A program made the position numbers and the translations under genes. The notes beneath the pieces were generated by a model. The model was not told where the DNA came from. It searched no databases and saw only the letters and a program-made list of their open reading frames with translations. Positions 37,506-48,870 of a DNA stretch of 64,000 nucleotides are shown here, one piece after another. Each line of letters begins with the position of its first letter. The first letter of the stretch is position 1. The stretch covers positions 62,001 to 126,000 of the forward strand of contig VYZB01000121.1 in assembly GCA_013397455.1 (NCBI GenBank). The letters are read 5' to 3'. The DNA comes from Crotophaga sulcirostris (lineage: Eukaryota > Chordata > Aves > Cuculiformes > Crotophagidae).

Positions 37506-37714
37506 CACATTAGGAAAAATTTCTCTTATGAATGGGTGCCAGACACTGGCACAGCTGCCCAGGGAGGTGGTTGGGTTACCATCTCTGGAGGAGTTTAGAA
37601 GATGGTTAGGTGAGTTCCTCAGGAACATGGTTTAGAAAGTAGACTGGTACGGTTGGACTCGATGATCTCAAAGGTCTTTTCCAAGCAGTTGATTCTACCA
37701 TTCCATGTTTCTAT
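37506..37714 (+). mobile_element. CR1 LINE fragment, 3' end, plus strand
   Basis: About 210 bp of CR1. It begins around TTAGGAAAAATTTCT, includes GCTGCCCAGGGAGGTGGTTG and GGTTGGACTCGATGATCTCAAAGGTC-type sequence, and ends in a decayed ATTCTATG-type tail (GATTCTACCATTCCATGTTTCTATG). A short open frame ends FLRNMV at 37635, which is the CR1 ORF2 C-terminus. The wording GAGTTCCTCAGGAACATGGTTTAG matches the minus-strand copy at 37.9 kb, so both belong to one subfamily. Confidence 0.9.
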
Positions 37715-37942
37715 GCACCAAAAGCTACCAGACTGCCAGGTCCTTTCATCCTTATAGTGGAGGTTATTACTGCAACAACCTTGGGTTTGGACGCAAAGCA
37801 TGCCAGCCTGCTGCCGTCGTGCTAGGAAGCTAACAAAGCTGGCTGGTAGTAAGCTCGACCAAAAATGTGTGCTATCCTGTCACTGTAACTCTTGTTGTGA
37901 TTTGTTTTAGGTTGAAATGTCTCAGGAAAACCTCATTGAGTG

Positions 37943-38147
37943 TAGAACCATAGAATCATAGAATCATTTGTTTGGAAAAGACCTTTGAGATCTTTGAGTC
38001 CAACTGTACCTGCCTAATTGCTAAACTATGTCCCTCAGGAACTCATCTACTCGTCTTTTGAACACCACCAGGGATGGTGACTGAACCACCTCTCTGGGCA
38101 GCTGTGCCAGTACCTGACCACCCTTTCAGTGAAGAAATTTTTCCTCC
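37943..38147 (-). mobile_element. CR1 LINE fragment, minus strand, facing the copy at 37.5 kb
   Basis: About 205 bp. The plus strand reads CCATAGAATCATAGAATCAT (the 3' tail in reverse), then GGAAAAGACCTTTGAGATC, ACTCATCTACTCGTCTTTTG and CTCTGGGCAGCTGTGCCAGT, ending near GAAGAAATTTTTCCT. This is the reverse complement of CR1 from the LDIRKNF-like block to the 3' end. It is oriented tail-to-tail with the copy at 37506-37714, about 230 bp away, so the two form an inverted repeat. The coding frame is decayed. Confidence 0.9.
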
Positions 38148-38615
38148 TCACAGCTATTGCCAACTGCCTTCTACCATCAAGGAACAACTGTGAGTTTCTT
38201 CTGAAATTGCAGCCTACATCACAAGCCTGGATGCTGGCAGGAGTCCTGCCTTTTAGATATCTTGCTTTAGGAAGTTCTGCTATGCCCTATATTCTAGTGC
38301 TGGTGTTCACCGTGCCCTCCAGGCAAGAAGCGCGTTGGAGATGCCTGTGTTGGCAGCTCAGCATTAAAGACTGCCCTGGTTTAAGCGTCTTGCTGGTCTT
38401 CCTTCACAATTCTGTGTGATATAGACCCAAGGATCCTCTACACTAGGGTGTGTCAGTCACTTCACATCACCCTGGATGAAGCAGAAGGCATCTCTGCCTG
38501 CCCTGGAGCTGTAATGTGTGACAGCTGTGGTAGCTGTCCTCCTGGCTTCAGGAAAGGGGCCTGGAAAGAGGTCAGCAAATCTGTATGGAGACTCCGTGAT
38601 GCTCATCCCTTCCTG
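38148..38615. other. Unique non-coding DNA between CR1 copies
   Basis: About 470 bp. A 96-codon open frame (38129-38419) begins inside the neighbouring CR1 and is not recognisable. I see no other feature. Confidence 0.5.
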
Positions 38616-38872
38616 TAGAGGACACGGACTCGAGTTTCATCAGGGAAAGTTTAGGCTTGATATTAGGAAAAAGTTCTTCCCTGAAAGCGTGACTGGCCAT
38701 TGGAATGCGCTGCCCGGGGAGGTGGTGGAGTCACCGTCCCCGGGGGTGTTTAAGAGGAGGTTGGATGAGGCACTCAGTGCCATGGTTTAGATGATGGGTT
38801 GGTGTTGGTGTTGGGTTATAGGTCGGACTCGACAATCTCAAAGGTCTTTTCCAACCTTGTAATACTGTGATG
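38616..38872 (+). mobile_element. CR1 LINE fragment, 3' end, CpG-rich, TGTGATAC-type tail
   Basis: About 257 bp, from AGAGGACACGGACTCGAGTT to the tail GTAATACTGTGATG. An open frame covers the ORF2 C-terminus, including [18 protein letters not shown] and ending ALSAMV at the TAG codon (38788-38790). The copy keeps many CpG sites (for example CGGACTCGAG, CTGCCCGGGG, CACCGTCCCCGGGG, GGTCGGACTCGAC), which normally decay fast in methylated repeats. This suggests a recent insertion. It closely matches the opposite-strand copy at 43.1 kb and is severely 5'-truncated. Confidence 0.94.
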
Positions 38873-41800
38873 TAGAAAGTAATTTTTTTATTTTTTAATT
38901 TTCCTCAACATTTTAAAGCCAGAGTTTGGGCACACCTCACTTTGAAGAAAGCCACATCTACTTTTTTTTTCCCCTAACAGTCAGTGTACCTTTGAGGGTG
39001 ATGGGCAGAGGAGCAATTAACTCCTTAGAAACCACCATGAGTAGGCAGAAAGGCTGGTCCTAAGCTGGGAACACAAATGCAGATGATGGGGCAGGTGCAA
39101 GGAGTAGGACACGTGCACAGGGCAAATGTTTGGAGGTCTCCAGAGACCCAGGTTGCAGGGTGGGTGGCTCTGCCGGCAAAGCGAACTGGAGTTGCCCTTG
39201 TTCTTCCCTGACCTACCGTAGTCTCTGCCTGCCCAGAGCAATCCTGACAGCACTCGCACGCCTGTAAACACCAGCACACCAAGTACACTAAATCTATGCA
39301 TGGCTATTTTTGGTAAGCTAAAGGAAAAATAGCAGCCTGCATTGGGAAAGCCTGGGAGCCTGCCAAGGCCATGATGTAAAGCTTTCCAAGTGAATGCTAT
39401 GGCTGAATCAGTAAAAGCATGTCTGAGTCAGGATATGCTGTAAGATCTTGCCTTCTGAAATTAAATCCCTCCTCTCTCACAGAGAGGTAATATTTCACGC
39501 TGTTAACCCTTTCTTCTCTGCAGAGGAGCAAACATTAAAGCTGCATAATTCAAAAGCTTCATTTAATTTAGGAGGAAATGCTTTGTTTAGTATTAAGCAT
39601 TTGGCTGCTAACAACAAAGTCTGAATCTACTAACTAAGCCAGATATTCCCAGTGGAGAAATAATGAAAACCACTGGTATTTTCCTAGAGTCTTTTTATTT
39701 TTAAATCACATCAGTGGATCCTTGCACAACAGTCATATTCAAATGGCTGCTAGCTCAGAAAAGGCTGAGACTTTATAAAATACAGTCCACATCTGCCCTC
39801 TGAGTCCTTACTTTGCATCCATCCCCTTCCAACTAGGCTTATGGTTGATTTTCTTGTTCTCCAAGATTCAGACAGGTTTGTTAATAGAGTTCTCCCCTAA
39901 AAGGAAAGAGATCAAGCAGCAAAATGCTTTTACTTGTAACTGGAGCATGAATGATTTTCCTGGGCCTCTCTCCAGCACCCTTGCAATGAAGGCAATTCCA
40001 GAAACTTTTCTGACTTTTGACACGGGAGGTTTTGGGGAACACAAAACAATATCCAAAATACAGAATGTCTTTCTCTTAATGAGTTGCTTTTCAGACCTAC
40101 TCCTGGGATGAATCTAGGACAAGTTTTATTAATGAAGAGATGGTCATTAATAACATTCTGAATAACACAGTAAGTCTGTTTGAGGAATATCAGACTTTCT
40201 TAGCAGGTGTCATGGTACTGTTTATCTGAACAATAGCACTGACTCTGCTTCAAACTCAGAATTATTCATGTTTGCACTGGAAAGCCTTGCAAAGCTCCCC
40301 ATTACCCACACTGCTCCCTTTTCCCTTTCAGTATCAGCTACTGCTCCTCACAATCCATCTGTATTTTTGCCTTGCTCTGCACTCCTTCCTTTCTTGCAGC
40401 TCTCACTGCATCTCCAAGGTTTTCTTTCTCTGCTATTATCATCTCAGGTGTCTTTTCTTTTTCCTCACATCTCCCTAATTTATGCTGTGCTCCTGCTTCC
40501 ACTTTGGTGTAGGCTAGGATCTGCCAGGAATCAGCAGAAAAATCGGGCACACGCTTATGTACATTTGGGACTGTGCTGAGAGGCAGAGATTCATCAGGCT
40601 GATGCTGGGCTTGTGCCTGGCCCTTCAGACATCTCACTGCAAAGCTCAGCACACCGTGGAGGATATAGAGGGTACTTACAGGTGATGTTTTGAGGAAGGA
40701 GGGGAGAAAAACTGCACAAGAATATAGTCTTCCCTGCAAATAATGAGAGATTCTGAGCTAAAGTTAAAAAAAACCACACCAGTTTGTAAATGTTGTGTAC
40801 CTGAAGAGCACATCTAACCACAGGCAACACACATCACTCATCAGATAAATGAAAGCACAAAGATTTTTTTTAAGTGGTGATCTAGAGAGGTTTCCTGATC
40901 TCAGTCCTAGGTGCTAATCACCTAGGAGGTAATTCACAATGTATCCAAAATATATGAGATGCCAATACTCAATTTCAGAAAACAAGGAAGGTGATCAAAG
41001 ACTTCTGAAGTAATGTAACAGAAAACTCATAGCTAAGCTGTCAACACCTGCTTCTGAGATTTTGTTGGAGTGCACTTCTCTCAAAACCTTTATCCGGTTC
41101 TGTGGCTCAGACACTATAGGTTTTATTACAACTGAGTGTCCTACCTGCCCAATTAGAGACACAGACATGGAGAGCATTAAAAAATATTTCATATCTTTAT
41201 TTGCGGAACGGTATTGCTGGATCAAACAGACCAAAGATTGCAGGCTCCATTGACACAAACAGTCTTCCACCACTTGACATTACCACTGTCATCACAAAAC
41301 TACTGTGATTATTTCTTCCACTATATTTGTGACATTTTCTAGGTAAATAGAAAAGCTTTTGGAATTCAAGGTCCTTTTGGGTTTTTCAGACAGTGACCTC
41401 AGTGTTTTGAGCACTGATTCTGATTTGGAACAAAACTAGATAATAACGAAGATCTTAATTATCACAAAGCATGAAGTTTTTTTCAGACGTATAGATATGT
41501 GATGCTTCCAAAACTGCTGTGAGAAGTCTCTGTGTTCCAGACCCCTGTGATGGTGGACTGGTAGGGGTGCAGTGCCCAATCCCCCTCTATCACATCTTGC
41601 AATTTGCCCTGTACTTATTTCTGTCTTGGGCTGTTTAAGCCAGGGAAACAGTGTAGGAGCTGGTTTGTATAAAAGATGCAAAATGAAATAAAGTTGTGTT
41701 GTACCAAGTTACTGCCTCCCATGACAGCTGTTTATCCCCTTCAGAGGTCTTTCTACCACATCTCTCGCAGAGGCCACTTAAATCTTTGGGGCATTTTAAC

Positions 41801-43132
41801 CTTCTTTTACTTCTCTCAGCCACAGGAAAGCTCTCCCGTGGTTGCTTACCCTCCTGATTTTTTTGCATTCAAGGCTACATTTTTGGCCCAAGCTGTTCTT
41901 TGTGTGTTGCTCCTCCATGAATCTGCCTTATGGCTTTTCGCTGGGGGACTGGCACTGACACATATTTCCTTCCAGCAGCATCCTGTTCAATTAGTGCTCT
42001 ATGACAGGTTGTGGTCCCTACTCAGCAGCAGCTGGGGAGTTGGAACATAAGCCTGTTTTTTGCTTGGTAGCCCTACAGAGGCTTCTCCATCAAGATCTGA
42101 ATCTCTGGTGAACAACTGAATCTCATTGCCCTCTCATTTGCATTTTATGCCTAGCATCTTACTTTGCATTCATCTATATTTATGATACATCACAGTATAC
42201 AGGCAACTCCTTTCAGAGTAATTTTCTTGATGTCATTAGCCTCACTGGTAACTTGCTAAACGAACAGCAAAAGGGTTTAGGAGGATTCAAATAACAATTA
42301 GATAATTATGTCTGCAAGAACAACATGACATTTTGTAGCTAGACAAGAGAGTGGAGAAATGGTGCCAGTGATATTGGCAGAAGCAAGTTTCAGTGAAAAG
42401 TGAAAAGCAAGTTTAAGTGAAATCCCATGATGTCCAGCATGCCCCTGGCCTGCCCACAGGGTCCAAACCCTCAGGATTTGCTATTCATTGCTCTCATCCT
42501 TGCCCGCTTTTCCCAGCAGTTCAAGGACCTCCAGGACACATCTGCTATCATTGTGCCCTAAAACTGCCCTCTTTTCTCATCTAAACCCTCTGACACAATC
42601 TCCTTTGCAGTTTTGAGAGATGACAGTGACTCAAATGGGTTGGAAGAGGGTACAGCTCCTCAGCAAAACTCAGAGTGAGGTACCTCAAACATATTGCCCT
42701 GTGCTCATTAGGGGATTCACATGATACCCCTTGCTAGCTTAAAAAATGGTGAATTAAGAAAGCCTATACACCACAGCTAGGCAAGCATTTTGTGACTGAG
42801 TTCAAATGTCTTTACAAAAGGAGCAGAGCTGGCTGTAATGAAGCAGTAGAGTTGCCCCTACAAATCTGTTTTCTCCTTCAATGTGTTGTGAGAAACTCCT
42901 GACCAAAGTTGCAGCAAAGGGGTATAAAATGTCAGCAGATAGGCAGGGCCTCTCAGGAAAGGAGATGACTGCTAGCACACCCCACTATGAAAACAAAAGA
43001 AAATCAGCCATTTGTCATGCCTAAATGGCTGCGTTGCAAACGTGGGAGATGACTAGAGAAAAGTTCCCCCCAAAACCAGCTGGGAAACCTCGGAGGAGTG
43101 CCGTGCTGTATGGAAAGTTAATGCTTTAGGAC
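38873..43132. other. Unique non-coding DNA
   Basis: About 4.3 kb without a recognisable gene or interspersed repeat. Open frames up to 133 codons (40338-40739, minus) overlap others on the opposite strand and match no known family. A small imperfect duplication of AGCAAGTTTCAGTGAAAAGT lies at 42381-42420. Confidence 0.55.
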
Positions 43133-43613
43133 ATCACAGTGTCACAGTATCACAGAATCACAAGGTTGGAAAGGACCTTTGAGATCATCGAGTCCAACCT
43201 ATAACCCAACACTAACACCAACCCAGCATCTAAACCATGGCACTGAGTGCCTCAGCCAATCTCCTCTTAAACACCTCTAGGGTTGGGGACTCCACCACCT
43301 CCCTGGGCAGCGCATTCCAATGGCCAATCACCCTTTCAGGGAAGAACTTTTTCCTAAGATCAGGCCTAAACTTTCCCTGATGAAGCTTGGGTCCATGTCC
43401 TCTAATTCTGTCCCTGGTCACCTGAGAGAAGAGACCAACCCCTGCCTGACTACAACCTCCTTTTAGGTAGTTGTAGAGAGCAATAAGGTCACCCCTGAGC
43501 CTCCTTTTCTCCAGACTGAACAGCCCCAACCCCCCCAGTTGCTCCTCGTAGGGCTTGTGCTCCAAACTCTTCACCATCTTCATTGCCCTCCTCTGGACAC
43601 ACTCCAGTATCTG
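43133..43613 (-). mobile_element. CR1 LINE fragment, minus strand, TGTGATAC tail, open ORF2 end
   Basis: About 480 bp. On the plus strand it starts with the tail in reverse (ATCACAGT, GTCACAGT, ATCACAGA, ATCACAAG) and GGTTGGAAAGGACCTTTGAG, and it ends at ACACTCCAGTATCT. A 117-codon open frame (43583 down to 43230) encodes the ORF2 C-terminus with [19 protein letters not shown] and [18 protein letters not shown]. It covers nearly the same part of the element as the copy at 2.3 kb and resembles it closely. The 5' truncation is near 43613. Young-looking but not autonomous. Confidence 0.95.
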
Positions 43614-46139
43614 ATATCATGACTTCACAGGTGCAGTGAAAGCCCCATGATGACAGGCTGCAGTATCTTGGGGCAGGTGACCTGGAGAACGATTTTCCCA
43701 AAGGGAATGTGCCTCAACAGGGCACAGGTTAACCTTTGTCCATCCTTGCAACATGCAAATCGGAGCTGCAACTGACTTTTTGAGGAAGGAAACAAAGCAG
43801 TTTGTTCTTCAAATGAGAGGCTACTGAAAACTGTAGTTGTTTTTTTTAGAAACAGGTAGCTGAAATAGATGTGCTAGAATTCATTTTGCTAAGGCTGTGA
43901 AGAAATTGAGTTTTCATATCCTGGATGTATGATGTCAAATTCTGAGTGTTCATCATAGCTTGGTTCGAAAATCCATTAAAAGATGTAAACTTGGGATCAT
44001 AATGTATTTTGAAGATATGTTTAAATGGATGAGCCTCTTTCCATGCTCATGTGAACCCCCCCAGGGAGAGCTCTTCATCATCAGCCCATTCTCTGAATTT
44101 AGCAACATTTGCATGAAGTAATGAGGGTAAGGACAGCCCATGCACTGTAATATATGTGCATGTAATTGTGCAGGTAACAGCACCAACATCACCAGGAAAC
44201 ATCCCCCATTCAGCAAATGAGGAACCAAACAGGCAGAAAAGCATCCACCTTCGAGATTGTCCACTAGCAGATCTGATTTTTGTAAAGGTTCTCAGTTGAT
44301 CATGGCAGCACTGATTTCACAGGCAGAATTTCAGAAGCGCTTGACAAAGAGCTCTTGAGAACCTCCTGAGGTGTTTGATATCATGTAGATATAAATAAGT
44401 GCTTCAAAATATGGTCTATATGGTTAAAGAAGGTGACTCCCATTAGTACAGTTTGCCTGAGGTCAGACCACAACAATCTATGGGACACAGTCTTTTAAAG
44501 GCAGCCTCTGGTTGCTCACCAGCTATGGTCTAACACCATGCACTGGAAAAAAGTGTAAGATTCTCCCTAGTTCAAAGGTAATTTGCAGAAAACCACTAAA
44601 CTTATGTGCCCAGGAAGGAAAAGGGAATGAAAATAATGCTGACGCCTCCCTTCCCTTGTTGTTTCTAAGGGAAATGAAAACAGGGACGAGACACTTATCC
44701 TGCAGACAGAATGAGACCAAATAAAATATATCTCTGCTTATAATATGGAGGACCATGTTGCTACAGAGAGCTAGAGGTACACCAGAAAATTCAATATAAA
44801 CTACCCAAGGATACTGCACTGATTACTAAAATCATGGACTAAACGTGATTTTTATCTCTCTCTCTTTTTTTTTAAGAGTTAAAAGGCTATTAAAACAAAT
44901 ATTCCTATAGTTTAATCTGACTGTTGCAGAACTCCGGCTATAGAATTGCATCTAGCAACAGCGGAGGACAAGTTTGTTATGGAACAATGAGAATTAGAGG
45001 TTTATGTACTAAGGACATGTAGAGAAATAGTTGGTTTTGTTATTACAGAGCTATTATATACTTTTTGTAGTTATTGTGACACTTAGTACAACTGACCCCA
45101 TTCTGGTGAATTCTCCAAAACTCAACAAGTTAACAGCAATGAAGAAATGTTGCTTTTCTTAATTTTTGGCTAGAGAAAGAGAAGCAAAAAGAGAATAAGG
45201 ATGATTGTGGCAATATGGAGAATAAAATTCAGAGATCCTTTGTCCCTTTCATGTCCTTTAAACTTTAAACTGCCATTTGCTTCACAATCTTCTCTTTAGA
45301 TGCTCGAGATCCTGCCAATGTATGTATGGCTGTTCCACTCAGTCTGAAGTCTTACTAAATTACACCACAGTTTCTTGGCAGAAGGTTCATATCTTCCACT
45401 ATAACTTTGTGAAAAACTGACTGTATTACTGCAGTGCTGCCAGAGTCACAAATCAAGCAATTTGTAAGGTCCTCCAAAATTATGAAATTATTGTAACTGA
45501 AGTGAGATGAAGGAAAGAAAAAGCCTAGGGCTACATCTCCTAAACAAGAGATTTTGGACTTTCTATGTCCATTCAGGACATTTTCTTAATTTTTTGTTCT
45601 ACCATGCACACTAGAAAGACATTTAAAAGTTAAAAAAAAAGTTAAGCATATTTCCATAACTCCAGAATCTGCAGCCTTAAACAACACACCAAGCTGCCAA
45701 TTGTAAGCTGCCAGTGCTGCTGCTGATACCCAAACCTTAACAAAGTATAATAGCACAGTTTAGATTTCTTGTAAATAAGTGGTTTCCATCTGAGTAGCAT
45801 TAGTTAAAGGTTAGACAGCTGTAAGTGTGATAAGTATGTCCTCATTACAGGCAGTTGCATCAAGGAAATCTCACACAGGACCTAACATCTGCAAGTGGTG
45901 TAGCAAATAGCACGTATCTAACAGACCAACTAATTTACGCAGTTAGTCCAGGAAGGTTTTACATCCAGATAGCTGAAGTTTCTGCATAAAATGTAATTTA
46001 CTGCTGAAATGTCCTAGGAGGAATCTTCACAATTCAGTTGTGCCTATTGAGCATTTCCCAAATAGCTCAAGTCCTTAAATTATCGGACCAAACTTCCAGC
46101 TGGTGTAAATTAGCACACCTTCACTGGTGTCAGTGGAAT
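43614..46139. other. Unique AT-rich non-coding DNA
   Basis: About 2.5 kb with no recognisable gene or repeat. Short open frames only. Confidence 0.6.
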
Positions 46140-46720
46140 GATTTCGATTTGCAACAGCAGAGAATATAAGCATCTGTGTTTATTCATGCAAAATAAATGA
46201 TTTCATGGAATAATTATAAAATAATTAAGCCTGCCATTTATCAGCATCATATAACTGCATGCTATTCTGCATACCTGCAAGTACAAGCAGGAACATACAG
46301 AGACTACTTAAGCTGAATATCGAGCTGAATTCATAATAGATAACTAAAGCAGCAGTGACACCATTCCCTGTTGAAATGAAATTTAATGAGGATGATGGAG
46401 AGAAATAATTCTGCAATCTACCTTTCTCTGCTCTTAATTTAACCAGAAACTGAATGCTTTGTGCAAAGTTGCAGCTACTTACTCAACCGATTATCTATCT
46501 TTCCACCTTTTTTTCATTCATGGAGGAGAGGGCATGAGTTAATTCTTACAGATAGCCCACCACAGAATTGCTTTTAGACAAAGCAGACAGATGGACTCTC
46601 TCTCCCCTGAAGCCTTGTTAAACTAATAATCTATAACACTCATCCTTTAACTTTTAATTGCATTTCATCAGCTAGTGTCTCCTAGTTTACACTATAATTG
46701 TAAAGTGCAGGATTATATTA
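46140..46720. promoter_or_regulatory. Candidate conserved non-coding element (AT-rich homeodomain/POU-like cluster)
   Basis: A dense set of TAAT/ATTA and octamer-like cores: TTATTCATGCAAAATAAATG (46180-46199), GAATAATTATAAAATAATTA (46208-46227), and later AAATTTAATGAGGATGATG and CTTTTAATTGCATTTCATCA. The mix of TAATTA cores with ATGCAAAT-like octamers is common in vertebrate developmental enhancers. CpG is low and no coding frame stands out. This is inference only, and AT-rich DNA yields such cores by chance. Confidence 0.22.
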
Positions 46721-46911
46721 TATATGTGTACAGGACTCCTCCGTTGAAAATCTCAGTGGGTTTTGGCTCTTCATCTGTGTGGCTGTGATTCAGCATGGCA
46801 GGGGTTAGCTCTTAGATGCCACTGTACTCCAGGGAATTGGTAGTGATGATTAAGTTAAGAAACGCAGCCCTGATAATTAGCTCAGAGATTCTGTATCTGG
46901 ATATGTGCTGT

Positions 46912-46976
46912 GAAAAGAAAAAAAAAAAAAAAAGAAGAGAGAGAGAAAAAAAAAAGAAAAAAGAAGAAAAAGAAGT
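46912..46976. repeat. Purine-rich (A/GA) low-complexity tract
   Basis: About 65 bases composed almost only of A and G, with a long A run, then GAAGAGAGAGAG, then further A runs. It lies 200 bp before the GGAA microsatellite. Confidence 0.9.
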
Positions 46977-47187
46977 CGTTTTTAGAGCAGTTAGCCCTAA
47001 GGAGTTAGCTAACCAGCTGTCTCAGATTTTATACCTGCCAGCAGCTGGTTGGTCAAAATAGTTATTTACTGTGTGAAGTGGGCATGTTCGCTGTCTCTTC
47101 CTTGATTTACTGGTTTAATGTGTTGCTTTTTGAGAGGCAGAAAAAGAGGAGAGGGAGACGAGGAAAGAGAGAAAGATGGGAAGAAAT

Positions 47188-47250
47188 GGAAGGAAGGAAG
47201 GAGGGAAGGAAGGAAGGAAGGAAGGAAGGAAGGAAGGAAGGAAGGAAGGA
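47188..47250. repeat. (GGAA)n microsatellite running into an assembly gap
   Basis: GGAA/GGAG tetranucleotides repeated for at least 63 bases, preceded by purine-rich DNA from about 47138. The repeat is cut by a run of N, so its true length is unknown. The encoded low-complexity frames on both strands are artefacts. Confidence 0.95.
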
Positions 47251-47270
47251 NNNNNNNNNNNNNNNNNNNN
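47251..47270. other. Assembly gap (20 N)
   Basis: Exactly 20 N inside the GGAA microsatellite. This is probably a fixed-size placeholder where short reads could not cross the repeat. Confidence 0.99.
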
Positions 47271-48462
47271 AGGAGGAAAATGATCATCTATTTGAGATGG
47301 CTTGTAATATGATCCCCCCAAATAACGATGAAACTTCACTAAAAGTGACAGTGGTGTAGATAAGAAGAGTCAACCTTTTTGTGGAAAAGACAACAGTACT
47401 ATCCTAAGCATTAGCAAAAAAAAGAATTTTCCTCAAGGTCAACAAGCTTTGCAGATATGGTTCCTTATTTGGGTATGGACTACAGATGGAGGCTTACAGG
47501 TATGGCAGATACTCCTTAAGCTGTGAGAGGTGCTTTTTTCTTAAAGATTAATGGAACATTTTACTAACCAACTGTCCTTGAGATTCCATGCCAGAGCAAG
47601 AAACACTCAAGAATGTTCTCTAATTCTTAAGATTTTTATGTCTAAGAAGGTATTTGAAGAGAGGATCTGAGAAGTCCAAGTGCTTTTTTAAAGAGGGCTA
47701 ACACAACATTTTTTCCTGTGTTGTATTTCTCCAATTAAAATGTTCGTTGTCAAATTGAATCTGTTTGTGGACCCATTCCCATAAACTTTTTTGTTGAAAG
47801 GTCTCTTCTAAATGCTAGATTTACAGCTCAGCAGTCAATGGAGATGGGTCGGTCAACCAGATTAGCCAACAAAGAGAAAGTCTGGCTAAAACATAGATCT
47901 GAACAACTCCTGACTGCCCATAGGTGGATATGCAATTATCTAAATCTTTGCCTGACAAGAAAATGTATCAGAGAAAAAATAGAAACCTAACCTTTGGCCC
48001 TGCATATGAAAAAAACATTCAAACCTGTTTCGAGTCTCCATTGTGAAGCAGAGTCCTTAAATATTTACATAGCATCTTAAAAGTGTACCTGGCCTCTTTA
48101 GCAGGTACAGCAGAGATCAAAGTGCTTTCGTACTTTGAAAACTGTTTTTTTTCAGATTGTTTTCTGTAAGGATGCGTGTGGCCCAATTAAATTGTGTGTT
48201 TTCCTCTATTTCATCTAGACCTCGTTCCAACACAGTACAAGTACTGATATAAAAAGGCAGAGTGACAGCTGATTACTACACAAACAAACAGTGATGGTGG
48301 TCGTTGTAGCAGTAGGGTAGGTATTACAGGACATCTGGCATTATTCTTGAAGAACTGGGTCACTCTAACAGACATGCATATTGCACAGTGTGTAAATAGT
48401 TAGGAACAGTTGTTAATCTGTAAAGAATAAACTCAAACCCAACAAACCCCAAACCAAAACAA
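47271..48462. other. Unique AT-rich non-coding DNA
   Basis: About 1.2 kb; no recognisable gene or repeat. Confidence 0.6.
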
Positions 48463-48870
48463 GAATCGTAGAATCGTTCAGTTAGAAAAGACCTTTGAGA
48501 TCATCGTGTCCAACTATACCTCTCCCCTACTAAACCATACCTCTGAGCACCTCATCTACCCATCTTTTAGACATCTCCAGGGATGGCGACTGCATCACTT
48601 CCCTGGGCAGCTGTTCTAGTGCCTGAGAACCCTTTAAGAGAAGAAATATTTCCTAATATCCAGTCTAAACCTCCCCTGGTGTAACTTGAGGCCATTTCCT
48701 CTCATGTTATCACTTGTTACACAGGAGAAGAGGCCAACACCCACCTCACTACAACCTCCTTTCAGATAGCTTTGGACAGTGATAAGGTTTCTCCTCAACC
48801 TCCTTTTCTCCAGACTAAACAGCCCCAGTTCCCTCAACTGCTCCTTATAAGACTTGTGCTCCAGCCCCAT
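48463..48870 (-). mobile_element. CR1 LINE fragment, minus strand, ATTCTATG-type tail
   Basis: About 408 bp. The plus strand starts with a mutated tail (GAATCGTAGAATCGTTCAGT) and GAAAAGACCTTTGAGATCAT, and ends at GACTTGTGCTCCAGCCCCAT. A minus-strand open frame (48870 to 48634) keeps [16 protein letters not shown] and then [12 protein letters not shown], where a stop ends it. It is broken there, but the upstream part is still open. It is related to the copies at 37.5 and 37.9 kb. Confidence 0.93.

Noticed and set aside
37155..37628. 157-codon minus-strand open frame
   Set aside because: About a quarter of it is the antisense of a CR1 copy, and the rest matches nothing. It reads like a chance frame.
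43961..43975. GGTTCGAAAATCC, similar to a tRNA B box
   Set aside because: No A box, acceptor stem or cloverleaf could be found around it, and it has one extra base against the consensus.
47078..47359. Open frames coding Glu/Arg/Lys-Gly repeats, and Pro-Ser-Phe-Leu repeats on the other strand
   Set aside because: They are artefacts of the GGAA microsatellite and run through the N gap.
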